A stretch of DNA of 64,000 nucleotides from Streptomyces sp. MA5143a (GTDB taxonomy: Bacteria; Actinomycetota; Actinomycetes; Streptomycetales; Streptomycetaceae), in the NCBI RefSeq assembly GCF_900290235.1, contig NZ_OLMK01000042.1:62001-126000 (forward strand), read 5' to 3'. Made by a program: the position numbers and the translations under genes. The stretch's first letter is position 1, and each line of letters opens with the position of its first letter. The notes beneath the pieces were generated by a model. The model was not told where the DNA came from, searched no databases, and saw nothing but the letters and a program-made list of their open reading frames with translations. Below, piece by piece: positions 15,800 to 24,800 of this stretch.

Positions 15800-16645
15800 A
15801 TGGCTGATCACAGTCCCGATCTTCTTGTCGAGACCCCCTGGATCTGGCGGGCCAGGCGCCCCCGGGCCCGGACGCGGCTCATCTGTTTTCCGCACGCCGG
15901 GGCCGGGGCCGGGGCGTACGGGGAGTGGGCGCGGTTGCTGCCGGCGGAGGTGGAGCTGGCCGCCGTGCAACTGCCGGGGCGGCAGAACCGGATCGCCGAG
16001 GACCCGGTGACCGAGGTGGGCCCCCTGGTGAAGGTGCTGACGCAGGCGCTGCGGCCCTACCTCGACGGGGACTTCGCCTTCTTCGGGCACTCCGGCGGCG
16101 CGGCGCTCGCGTACGAGGTCGCCAAGGCGCTGCGGGAGAAGGGCGGGCCCCGGCCCAGCCGGCTGTTCCTGTCCGCGCAGCCCGCGCCCGGCACCGTCGG
16201 CCGGATCCCGGTGATGCACACCCTCTCCGACGAGGAACTCGGCGCCGAGGTCGTCCGGCTGGGCGGGATCGAGCCCGAGATCGCCGAGGACGAGGAGGTC
16301 ATGGAGGGCCTGCTGCCCACGCTGCGCGCCGACTTCACCCTCTGGGAGCGGCACCGGGTGGAACCGGGGGAGCCGCTGGACACCCCGATCACCGTGCTCA
16401 GCGGCGACGCGGACCCTCGGGCGCCCAAGGACACCCTCTACGGCTGGGCCGCGCACACCACCGGCGCCTTCCACACCCGGTTCTATCCGGGCGGCCACTT
16501 CTACTTCCTCCACGACCCGACCGAACTGGTCGCCCACCTCGGCCAGGTCCTCACCGGCCAGGTCCTCACCGGTCAGGCCCCCACCGGCCCGTCCCACGCC
16601 GGGTCCTCCCGGCCGGCACCCGAACTCGCGGGGAGCGCGCGATGA
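15800..16645 (+). CDS. Type II (editing) thioesterase
   Basis: 281 residues with alpha/beta-hydrolase motifs: nucleophile elbow FFGHSGGAA near residue 98, catalytic Asp in LSGDADPRAP, and His in YPGGHFYFLHD near the end. The N-terminal LICFPHAGAGAGAY is the hallmark of GrsT/TEII proteins. These remove misprimed or stalled groups from carrier domains of assembly lines. The ATG at 15800 is preceded by GGAGG; an ATG five codons earlier has no ribosome site. The gene ends in an ATGA overlap with the A-KR-T gene, so it opens the biosynthetic operon. The C-terminus carries small repeats (TGQVLTGQ). Confidence 0.93.
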   Translation: MADHSPDLLVETPWIWRARRPRARTRLICFPHAGAGAGAYGEWARLLPAEVELAAVQLPGRQNRIAEDPVTEVGPLVKVLTQALRPYLDGDFAFFGHSGGAALAYEVAKALREKGGPRPSRLFLSAQPAPGTVGRIPVMHTLSDEELGAEVVRLGGIEPEIAEDEEVMEGLLPTLRADFTLWERHRVEPGEPLDTPITVLSGDADPRAPKDTLYGWAAHTTGAFHTRFYPGGHFYFLHDPTELVAHLGQVLTGQVLTGQAPTGPSHAGSSRPAPELAGSAR

Positions 16646-19600
16646 CCCACACACCCGACCTCACCCCGGGCCTCGACCCCGCCGTCGCCGCCCGCCTCGC
16701 CACCGCCACCCGGGCGATACCGGGCGTGCGCGACGCCGCCGTCGTCGTACGGCAGGGAGCACGGACCGTCGACAGCAGGGTCGACAGCAGGGTCGACAGC
16801 GGGGTCGACAGCGGGGGAGGGGCAGAGGGCACACTCCGGACGCCTACCCCGGCGTCGCCGGTACCGCAGGCATCCTCCGCACCGTCGGCGTCGCAGGCGT
16901 CGCAGGCGTCGCAGGTGTCGCTCTCCGACCGGCCCTCCTCCGAGACCTTCGGCGGTGAGCCGCGCATCCCCGAGGGGGCGCCCACCACCCTTCAGGAGGG
17001 GCTGCGGCAGGCCGCCGCGCTCGCCCCCGAAGAGGGGACCCTGTATCTGCGCAAGGGCAGCGAACCCGACCTCCAGACCTACGCCGAGCTGCTCGTCGAG
17101 GCCGAGCGGGTGCTCGCCGGGCTGCGGGCGGCCGGGCTCGCACCCGGTGACGCGGCCCTCTTCCAGTTCGGGGACCACCGGGCGTACATGACCGCCTTCT
17201 GGGCCTGTGTGCTCGGCGGGTTCGTGCCGACGCCGGTGGCCGTGGCGACGACGTACGAGAGCCACAACGAGACCACCCGCAAGCTGCACAACGCCTGGCA
17301 GCTGCTCGACCGGCCCGTGATCCTCACGGACGGGGCGACCGCGCCGGCGCTCGGCGCGCTGCACACGCTGTGGGGCGAGCCGGACCTGCGGATCCTCCGG
17401 GTCGGTGAACTCCTCGGCCAGGAAAGGGACTCCGACTGGTTCGCGACGACCCCGGACTCGCCGGTGATCAACCTGCTCACCTCGGGCAGCACCGGCGTCC
17501 CCAAGTGCGTCCAGCACACCAACGCCTCCGTCGCCGCGCGCGAGTGGGCGGTGATCCAGGCGCGCGGCTACACCGGCGAGGACGTCAGCCTCATCTGGAT
17601 GCCGCTCGACCACGTGACGATGGTCTACTACAACGTCCGTGACATGTTCCTGCGGTGCCGGCACGTCAACGGGCGCATCGACGACGTCCTCGGCGACCCG
17701 CTGCTCTGGCTGGACTGGATCGACCGGTACGGCGTCACCAACACCTGGGCGCCGAACTTCGCGTACAACCTGGTCAACGAGTGCGCCGACGAGATCGGCC
17801 AGCGGAGCTGGGACCTGTCGCGGATGCGGGAGTTCGTCAACGCGGGCGAGCCCGTCGTCGCCGCCACCAGCCACCGCTTCCTCGAACTCCTCGCCCCGCA
17901 CGGGCTGCGCGCGGACGCGATGGTGCCGTGCTGGGGGATGTCCGAGACCTGCTCCGGCGTCACCTACACCCGGCAGAGCCGCGACGACCGGGAGCTGGGG
18001 ACGGTCGTCGTCTCCCAGGCGTCCCTCGACGGGGACCTCGTCTACCAGTCGGTCGACGGCAAGGGCGCCGACGCGGTCGCGTTCACCGAGGTCGGCGGGC
18101 CCATCCCCGGTGTCACCGTCCGCGTCGTCGACGACCAGGGGCGGACACTGCCCCAGGACCGGGTCGGCGAACTCCAGATCCGCGGTGTGACGATGCTGCG
18201 GCACTACCACGGCAACGCCGAGGCCAACCGGGACGCGTTCACCGACGACGGCTGGTTCCGCACCGGGGACCTCGCCTTCGTACGGGACGGATCGCTCGTC
18301 ATCGCCGGGCGGAAGAAGGACCAGATCATCGTGCGGGGCGCCAACTTCGTCGCGCACGAACTGGAGAGCGTCGTCGAACAGGTCGAGGGCGTCCGCGTCA
18401 CGTTCTCGGCGGCCGCCGGGGTCCGCGAGCCCGGCGAGGGCTCCGACCGGCTGGTGGTCTTCTTCGTGCCGGTGCGCTGGGACGCCGAGTCGCTCGCCCG
18501 CACCTTCCAGGAGGTACGGGCCGCGCTGGTCCGGGAGGCGGGGATCGTCCCCGACGTGGTCGTGCCCGTCACGGACGCCGAGTTCCCGAAGACCGCGAGC
18601 GGCAAGATCCAGCGGGCCGCGCTCGTCGCCGACCTGCGCGCCGGACGGTTCGCCGACCGCGTCGCCGACGAGGAGGAGGAGGACACCGAGGACTCCGGTA
18701 CGTGGTTCTTCCGCCGGCAGTGGTCGCGGCTGCCCGCCGCGCAGGCCCCCGCCGACAGCGGCTCCTCCCGGCTGGTGTTCTCCGCCGACTGCGGCACCCG
18801 GGTCGTGTTCGCCGAGGACGAGCAGCTCGCCGCGCTCGGCCTGGACGACGAACCCGCCGTGGTCGTCGGCCGGGGCCGCTCCTTCGCCGAGGTCGACCTC
18901 GACCGCTACCGGGTCGCGCCCGGCGACCCCGAGGACCTGCGCCGGGTGCTCACCGACGTCACCGCGCACTACGGGCCCATCGACTCCGTGGTGTTCGCCT
19001 GGCCGCTCGACGGCAAGGACGACGAGCCCGCCGCCCGGACCACCGCCGTCAGCACCCAGCTCACCGCGCTGATGGGCGTGCTCGACGACTTCGGCGCCCC
19101 GCTGCTGCTCGTCCTCACCGAGGGCGCCGCCCATGTCCGGCCCGGCGACCACGTCGACCTCGGTGTGTGCGCCCTGCCGGGCCTGATCCGCACGGCCGCC
19201 GCCGAGAACCCGCTGATCACCGTGCGACAGCTCGACCTGCCCGCCGACCGCGCCCAGTGGGCCCGCGCCGTACGCGCCGAACTCGCCGACCCCACCCACA
19301 CCGGGGTGGTCGCCGCACGCGAGGGCCTGCGCTGGCAGCCCCGGCTGCGCCCCGTCGACGACGAGACCGAGGCCGAGGTCGCGCCGCCGCTGGTGCCGGG
19401 CGGGCTGTACCTGGTCACCGGCGGTCTCGGCGGGATCGCGAGCGACCTCGCCGGCTACCTGCTGGCCGCCTACGGTGCCCGGCTGCTGCTGGTGGGCCGG
19501 TCGCCCGCCGAGGGCACGAAGGCGGCCCGGCTGAGGGACCTCACCGACCTCGGCGAGGTCACCTACCGGCAGGCCGACATCACCGACCCCGAGCAGCTGA

Positions 19601-20688
19601 ACGCCGCGGTGAGCGCCGCCGAGCAGCGCTGGGGACGCCCCCTCGACGGGGTCCTGCACCTGGCCGCCGCCGATGTCTCCGACCACTGGCAACACCTCGA
19701 ACGGCACACCCTGGCCCGCGAGTCCGAGGACGGCTTCCGCGCCCAGTACGCGGCCAAGGTCGCCGGCACGCTCGCCCTCGCCGACGTCCTGGAGAGCCGT
19801 CCGGAAGCGTCCCTGGTCCTCTTCGGCTCGGTGAACGGCGAGTTCGGCGGGCACTCCTTCGGCGCGTACTCCGCCGCCAACGCGTTCCTCGTGGGCTTCG
19901 CCGACCACTGGCACCACGAGCGTGGCCGGGACGTGCGCTGCCTCGCCTGGAGCATGTGGGACGACGTCGGCATGAGCCAGGGCCAGTCCACGGCGCCCGC
20001 GCGCCGACGCGGCTTCCGGGCGATCGACCCCGAGCGGGGCCTGCGCTGCTTCCTCACCGCGACGGCGCTGCCGTACCACTACCAGCTCATCGGGCTCGAC
20101 GCGCGGAACCCGTTCGTCGTGGGCGAGCTGGCGCCCGACGAACTGAGCGTGCGCGAGGTGCTCGTGGCGTACACCACCGACACGGAGGAGGGCGCCGACC
20201 CGGCTTCCGTGCACGCGGCACTCGCGCCCGCGCTCGCCGACCTGCCGGTGCCCGTACGGCTCCTCGAAGTCAGCCGTATCCCCAAGGACGGCAGCGGGGC
20301 CGTCGACACGACCCAGCTGCTGCTCGACATGGCGCCGCGCCGGGCGGCCCTCGGCCGGCGGACGCAGACCCCGCCGGAGGGGGAGCTGGAGCAGCGGATC
20401 GCCGCGATCTGGTCCGACGTGCTCGGGCAGAGGACCGTCGGCCGCGACGACTCCTTCTTCGACCTCGGCGGCAACTCCCTGCGCGCGACCCGCCTGCTGG
20501 CCCGCGTCGACACCGAACTCGCCGTCCGCCTCAGCACCCACGAGCTGTACGAGAACCCGACGGTCGAGGGCATGGCGACGAAGGTGGCCGCGGCCACGGC
20601 GGCGACCGAAGCGGTCACGGTGACGACCCAGGCGGTCACGCCGACGACCGAGGCGGTCACCCCGACAGCGGCGGGAGCCGCGCGATGA
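16642..20688 (+). CDS. A-KR-T protein: adenylation, ketoreductase and carrier domains with split pseudo-A-subdomain (hydroxy-acid module)
   Basis: 1348 residues. In order: residues 11-40 look like part of an A-domain small lobe (IPGVRDAAVVV); residues ~50-100 are Ser/Gln/Asp-rich repeats; ~110-660 an AMP-forming domain (LLTSGSTGVPK near 280, WFRTGDL, KTASGKIQR near 653); ~690-1110 a PKS-type ketoreductase with its structural half, the NADPH loop TGGLGGIAS near 927 and active GSVNG...YSAAN near 1075; ~1165-1220 a stretch like an A-domain C-terminus (PVPVRLLEVSRIPKDGSG); then a carrier domain with FFDLGGNSL near 1275. KR inserted inside such a split lobe is the plan of keto-acid-loading modules in cereulide/valinomycin synthetases, giving alpha-hydroxy acids. 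The AMP-forming domain looks divergent, so its substrate is not predicted. ATGA overlaps couple it to both neighbours. Confidence 0.88.
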   Translation: MTHTPDLTPGLDPAVAARLATATRAIPGVRDAAVVVRQGARTVDSRVDSRVDSGVDSGGGAEGTLRTPTPASPVPQASSAPSASQASQASQVSLSDRPSSETFGGEPRIPEGAPTTLQEGLRQAAALAPEEGTLYLRKGSEPDLQTYAELLVEAERVLAGLRAAGLAPGDAALFQFGDHRAYMTAFWACVLGGFVPTPVAVATTYESHNETTRKLHNAWQLLDRPVILTDGATAPALGALHTLWGEPDLRILRVGELLGQERDSDWFATTPDSPVINLLTSGSTGVPKCVQHTNASVAAREWAVIQARGYTGEDVSLIWMPLDHVTMVYYNVRDMFLRCRHVNGRIDDVLGDPLLWLDWIDRYGVTNTWAPNFAYNLVNECADEIGQRSWDLSRMREFVNAGEPVVAATSHRFLELLAPHGLRADAMVPCWGMSETCSGVTYTRQSRDDRELGTVVVSQASLDGDLVYQSVDGKGADAVAFTEVGGPIPGVTVRVVDDQGRTLPQDRVGELQIRGVTMLRHYHGNAEANRDAFTDDGWFRTGDLAFVRDGSLVIAGRKKDQIIVRGANFVAHELESVVEQVEGVRVTFSAAAGVREPGEGSDRLVVFFVPVRWDAESLARTFQEVRAALVREAGIVPDVVVPVTDAEFPKTASGKIQRAALVADLRAGRFADRVADEEEEDTEDSGTWFFRRQWSRLPAAQAPADSGSSRLVFSADCGTRVVFAEDEQLAALGLDDEPAVVVGRGRSFAEVDLDRYRVAPGDPEDLRRVLTDVTAHYGPIDSVVFAWPLDGKDDEPAARTTAVSTQLTALMGVLDDFGAPLLLVLTEGAAHVRPGDHVDLGVCALPGLIRTAAAENPLITVRQLDLPADRAQWARAVRAELADPTHTGVVAAREGLRWQPRLRPVDDETEAEVAPPLVPGGLYLVTGGLGGIASDLAGYLLAAYGARLLLVGRSPAEGTKAARLRDLTDLGEVTYRQADITDPEQLNAAVSAAEQRWGRPLDGVLHLAAADVSDHWQHLERHTLARESEDGFRAQYAAKVAGTLALADVLESRPEASLVLFGSVNGEFGGHSFGAYSAANAFLVGFADHWHHERGRDVRCLAWSMWDDVGMSQGQSTAPARRRGFRAIDPERGLRCFLTATALPYHYQLIGLDARNPFVVGELAPDELSVREVLVAYTTDTEEGADPASVHAALAPALADLPVPVRLLEVSRIPKDGSGAVDTTQLLLDMAPRRAALGRRTQTPPEGELEQRIAAIWSDVLGQRTVGRDDSFFDLGGNSLRATRLLARVDTELAVRLSTHELYENPTVEGMATKVAAATAATEAVTVTTQAVTPTTEAVTPTAAGAAR
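16768..16815 (+). repeat. Four tandem 12-bp units inside the A-KR-T gene
   Basis: GTCGACAGCAGG is repeated twice, then GTCGACAGCGGG twice, coding for VDSR/VDSG repeats in the linker before the adenylation domain. Unit number may vary between strains. Confidence 0.85.
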
Positions 20689-21701
20689 CCCGGCGCAGCC
20701 CGGCACCCTTACGGGGGGCGGCGGGGGCGGCCTGGGCGGCTTCACCGGCCGCCCCGGCGCGGGCGGTGCCGCCGGTGGCCTCGCGTCGACCGGAGGTCCC
20801 GGCGCCTTCCCCGGCGGCGGCCTCCCAGGTGCCCCCGGCATCGGCGGACGCCCCGCCCACCCTCCTCCCCGCCCCCGACACCGGTCCGTCGCAGCTCGTC
20901 GTGCACCTCGGCGGGTGGGTGGATGCCGTGCGGATGCGGGGGGCCGTCAAGGGGGTGCTGGACCGGGGCGGGCGGAAGCCGTTCTGGCGGGAGCTGGACC
21001 TCGGGGCGCTGACCGTCGGGGAGCGGACCGACGCGCTGGACGGACTGCTCGCCGCGGACCGGGGGAGCGTCGGTTCCCCCGGTCCGCCGGAGCGGGTCGC
21101 CCTCGTCCGGCTGGCCTGGGAGCGGCATCTGCTGGTGCTCACCGCCCGGCAGCAGCACCACGACGAGGCCACCCTGCGCGCCCTCCTGCGGGATCTGCTG
21201 CGGGCGTACGCCGTCCCCGGCACCGTGCGCGCCCGGGGCGGTGAGCCGCCCGTCGAGGAGACCGAGGTTCCGCTGACCGCGGCGGACGCCGGCCGGCTCA
21301 CCCTGCGGGCCCTGGGGCTCGGCGTCGACCTGGAGACCGTCGTACGCGGCGCCTGGACGGTGGTCCTCGCGGGCGCCGCCGGACGCCGGGAGGTCGTGCT
21401 CGGCGGCGCCGACCTCTGCGCCCCGCCCCCCGGTGCCCCCGTGCCCGCCGTCGGGCGGGTCACCGTCACCGGCGTCCGGGCGATCCAGCACGGGCAGCCG
21501 CCGCTGACCCTTGTCCTGCGCGCCGACCCCGGCCCGTTGGAGCTGCGGTTGCGCGGCCGGCGCGGACTGTTCGGGACCGAGGCGGCGCGGGACACCGCCG
21601 ACCGGCTCGCGGGCGTCCTGCGACGGCTCGCGAACGATTCCCGGGCGGGCGTCTCGCACGCCGGTGAATTCACCGTCCAAGCGGCTCAATTGGTCGGTTG
21701 A
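20685..21701 (+). CDS. Free-standing degenerate condensation-domain protein
   Basis: 338 residues. The first ~70 are a disordered Pro/Ala tail. The rest aligns with the condensation domain of the next synthetase: VDAVRMRGAVKGVLDRGG against VDPARMREAGQGLLDRHP, RALLRDLLRAYA against ARDLLRLYA, and VPLTAADAGRL...LETVVRGAWTVVLAG against VPLTDEEAALL...LNTLVQGAWAVVLGR. The catalytic HHxxxDG is lost (ARQQHHDEA occupies that position), the N-terminal PLT-PMQ-G start is missing, and about 70 residues of the middle are deleted. It can hardly catalyse amide bond formation. Yet the frame is intact and translationally coupled (ATGA) to the A-KR-T gene, so it may be a docking or scaffold protein for the serine module, which lacks its own N-terminal C domain. 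Unusual; a decaying gene is the alternative. Confidence 0.7.
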   Translation: MTRRSPAPLRGAAGAAWAASPAAPARAVPPVASRRPEVPAPSPAAASQVPPASADAPPTLLPAPDTGPSQLVVHLGGWVDAVRMRGAVKGVLDRGGRKPFWRELDLGALTVGERTDALDGLLAADRGSVGSPGPPERVALVRLAWERHLLVLTARQQHHDEATLRALLRDLLRAYAVPGTVRARGGEPPVEETEVPLTAADAGRLTLRALGLGVDLETVVRGAWTVVLAGAAGRREVVLGGADLCAPPPGAPVPAVGRVTVTGVRAIQHGQPPLTLVLRADPGPLELRLRGRRGLFGTEAARDTADRLAGVLRRLANDSRAGVSHAGEFTVQAAQLVG

Positions 21702-21703
21702 AC
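21675..21703. promoter_or_regulatory. StrR/NovG-type site before the first NRPS gene
   Basis: The right half CGGTTGAAC matches the NovG consensus (CRGTYGAAC) fully; the left half GTCCAAGCG matches partly at the correct 11-bp spacing. It overlaps the stop codon of the preceding gene and lies about 126 bp before the NRPS start. Confidence 0.5.
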
Positions 21704-21828
21704 ATCCTTGTTGGCCAATTAAGCGGCCGATTAGGGTCGTTGCAATCCCCCTTTGTTCCGTCTTTCTTCCGTGCAATTCGCGGACTTGTGTTCCGCATTC
21801 GCGTCATTCCCGGAGTCCGGGAAATCCA

Positions 21829-24800
21829 GTGAGAGAAGAGGTGTGGAAATTGACCGGCCAACAGCGCTCCGCGGAGGTGGAGTCGGCCCGTCAGGCAGTC
21901 GGCGCCGAACGCGCCCTGGTTCTGGAGGAGTTCAACGACACCGGCCGTGAGCTGCCGGTCACCACACTCGTCGCCCCCATCGAGGAGCAGGTCCGGCGCA
22001 CCCCGGACGCGACGGCCCTGGTCTTCGGCTCCGAGACCCTGACGTACGCCGAGTTCAACGCCCGCGCCAACCGGCTCGCGCACCGTCTGACCGCCCTCGG
22101 CGTCACCCCCGGCACCCCGGTCGCGGTGGCCGTGCCGCGCTCCCTGGAGCTGCTGGTCACCCTGGTCGCGGTGGTGAAGGCGGGCGGCGCCTATCTGCCG
22201 CTGGACCCCGACTACCCGGCCGACCGGCTCGCCTACATGCTGGAGCACACCGGCCCGGCCTGCGTGGTCGCGGACACCGCCGGGCGGGTGCCGGTGCCGG
22301 ACGGCATCACCGTCGTCGCTCTCGACGACACCGCCCTCGACGGCCTGCCGGACACCGATCCCACGCCGGCCGTCACCCCCGCCCACCCGGCGTACATCAT
22401 CTTCACCTCGGGCTCCACCGGCCGCCCCAAGGGCGTCGTCGTCCCGCACGGCGCGATCGACAACCGGCTGCGGTGGATGCAGGCGGAGTACCCGCTCACC
22501 GCCGCCGACCGGGTGCTCCAGAAGACGCCGTCCGGGTTCGACGTGTCCGTGTGGGAGTTCTTCTGGGCGCTGCGGGAGGGCGCGGCGATCGTCGTCGCGG
22601 AACCCGGCGGCCACAAGGACCCCGTGTATCTGGCCCGGACCATCCGCGAACAGTCCGTCACCACCTGCCACTTCGTGCCGTCGATGCTCCAGGTGTTCCT
22701 CGCCGGGCTCGCCGGGCTCGGCGGGTTCGCCGGGCTCGGCGGGTTCGCCGGGCTCGACGCGTCCGGCCGCACGGGGCTGCGCCAGGTGTTCTGCTCCGGC
22801 GAGGCCCTGCCCCGCGAGGCGGTCCGGGAGTTCGGCCGGCTGCTGCCGGGCGTGGAGCTGCACAACCTGTACGGGCCGACCGAGGCCGCCGTCGACGTCA
22901 CCTACCACCCCTGCGACACCACCGCCGACGGCCCCGTACCGATCGGGAAGCCGGTGTGGAACACCCGGCTGTACGTCCTCGACGCCGAGCTGCGGCCGGT
23001 CGCGGTCGGCGAGCCCGGCGAGCTGTACCTCGCGGGCGTCCAGCTGGCGAGCGCCTACCTGGGCCGGCCCGAGATCACCGCCGACCGCTTCCTCGCCGAC
23101 CCGTACGGTCCCGCCGGGACACGGATGTACCGCACCGGCGACCTCGCCCGGTGGACCGCCGACGGCGAGGTCGAGTACCTCGGACGCACCGACCACCAGG
23201 TCAAGCTGCGCGGGCTGCGCATCGAACTCGGCGAGATCGAGTCCGTGCTGCTCGCCCACCCGGCCGTACGGCAGACCGCGGTCGTCGCCCACGAGGGGCG
23301 GCAGCTGGTCGCCTACCTGGTCGCGGACGCGGGACCGGTGGACGCGGCGCCCGGCGCCGGCGTCACCGCCGACGAGCTGAAGGCCCTCGCCGCAGAGCGG
23401 CTGCCCGAGTTCATGGTCCCGGCGTCCTTCATGTTCCTCGACACGCTCCCGCTGTCGCCCAACGGCAAGCTCGACCGCAAGGCGCTGCCCGAGCCGGTGT
23501 TCACCGCAGGGGAGTACCGGGAGCCCGAGGGCGAGCGGGAGCGGATCCTCGCCGAGGTCTACGCCCGGGTGCTGGGCCTCGACCGGGTCGGCGCCGACGA
23601 CGACTTCCTCGCCATCGGCGGTGACTCGCTGCGCTCCGTCAAGGTGGTCGCCGAGGCCCGCGCCCGGGGCCTGGAGATCACCCAGAGGCAGCTGCTCACC
23701 CACCGCACGGTGGCCCGGCTCGCCCCGCACGCCGGCACCCCCACCGAGACGTACGACGACGTGTCGGGCCCCCTGGTCCAGCTGGGCGACGAGGACCTGG
23801 CCGCCTTCCGCGAGCGCCACCCGAACCTGTCCGACGTGTGGCCCCTGACGCCGATGCAGTCCGGGATGCTGTTCGAGTCGATGCTCAGCGACAGCGGCTA
23901 CGACGCGTACCGCATGCAGACGGTGTTCACCTTCTCCGGCCGGGTCGACCCCGCGCGGATGCGGGAGGCCGGGCAGGGCCTGCTCGACCGGCACCCCGCG
24001 CTGCGGGCCGCCTTCGCCCCGGACACCCAGGGCGATCTGGTGCAGCTGGTGGTGGACGGCGTCCAGCTCCCCTGGCAGCAGCTGGACCTGAGGACCCTGG
24101 TGCCCGAGGAGCGGGAGGAGACGTTCGAGCGGTTCCTCGCCGAGGACCAGGCCGTGCCCTTCGACCTCGCCACCCCACCCCTGGTGCGGATGACGCTGAT
24201 CCGGCTGGGCGCCGAACAGGCCGCGCTCGTCCTCACCCTGCACCACGCGCTCCTCGACGGCTGGTCCGAGCCGGTCCTCGCCCGGGACCTGCTCCGCCTG
24301 TACGCCTCCCACGGCCACCAGGCACCCCTGCCGCCGGTGCGCGGCTTCCGCGACCACCTCGCGTGGCTGGCCCGGCAGGACCAGGGCGAGGCGGCGGCGG
24401 CCTGGGCCGCCGAACTCGACGGCGTGGACCGACCGACGCTGCTCGCCGGCACGGCCGTCGCCCGCGACGAGGCGTCCGGCTCCGAGGTCGGCACCGCGGC
24501 CGTCCCCCTCACCGACGAGGAGGCCGCGCTGCTGGTCCGGCGCGCCGGGGAGCTGGGCGTCACCCTCAACACCCTGGTGCAGGGCGCCTGGGCCGTCGTC
24601 CTCGGCCGGCTCACCGGACGCGACGACGTGCTGTTCGGCGCGACCGTCTCCGGCCGGCCGCCGGGGCTGCCCGGCGTCGAGTCGATGGTCGGGCTGTTCA
24701 TCAACACCCTGCCCGTACGGGTGCGGTACGCCCCCGAGGACGGTCTCGGGACGGTGCTGACCGGCCTCCAGGAGCGGCAGACCCAGCTGCTCGACCACCA

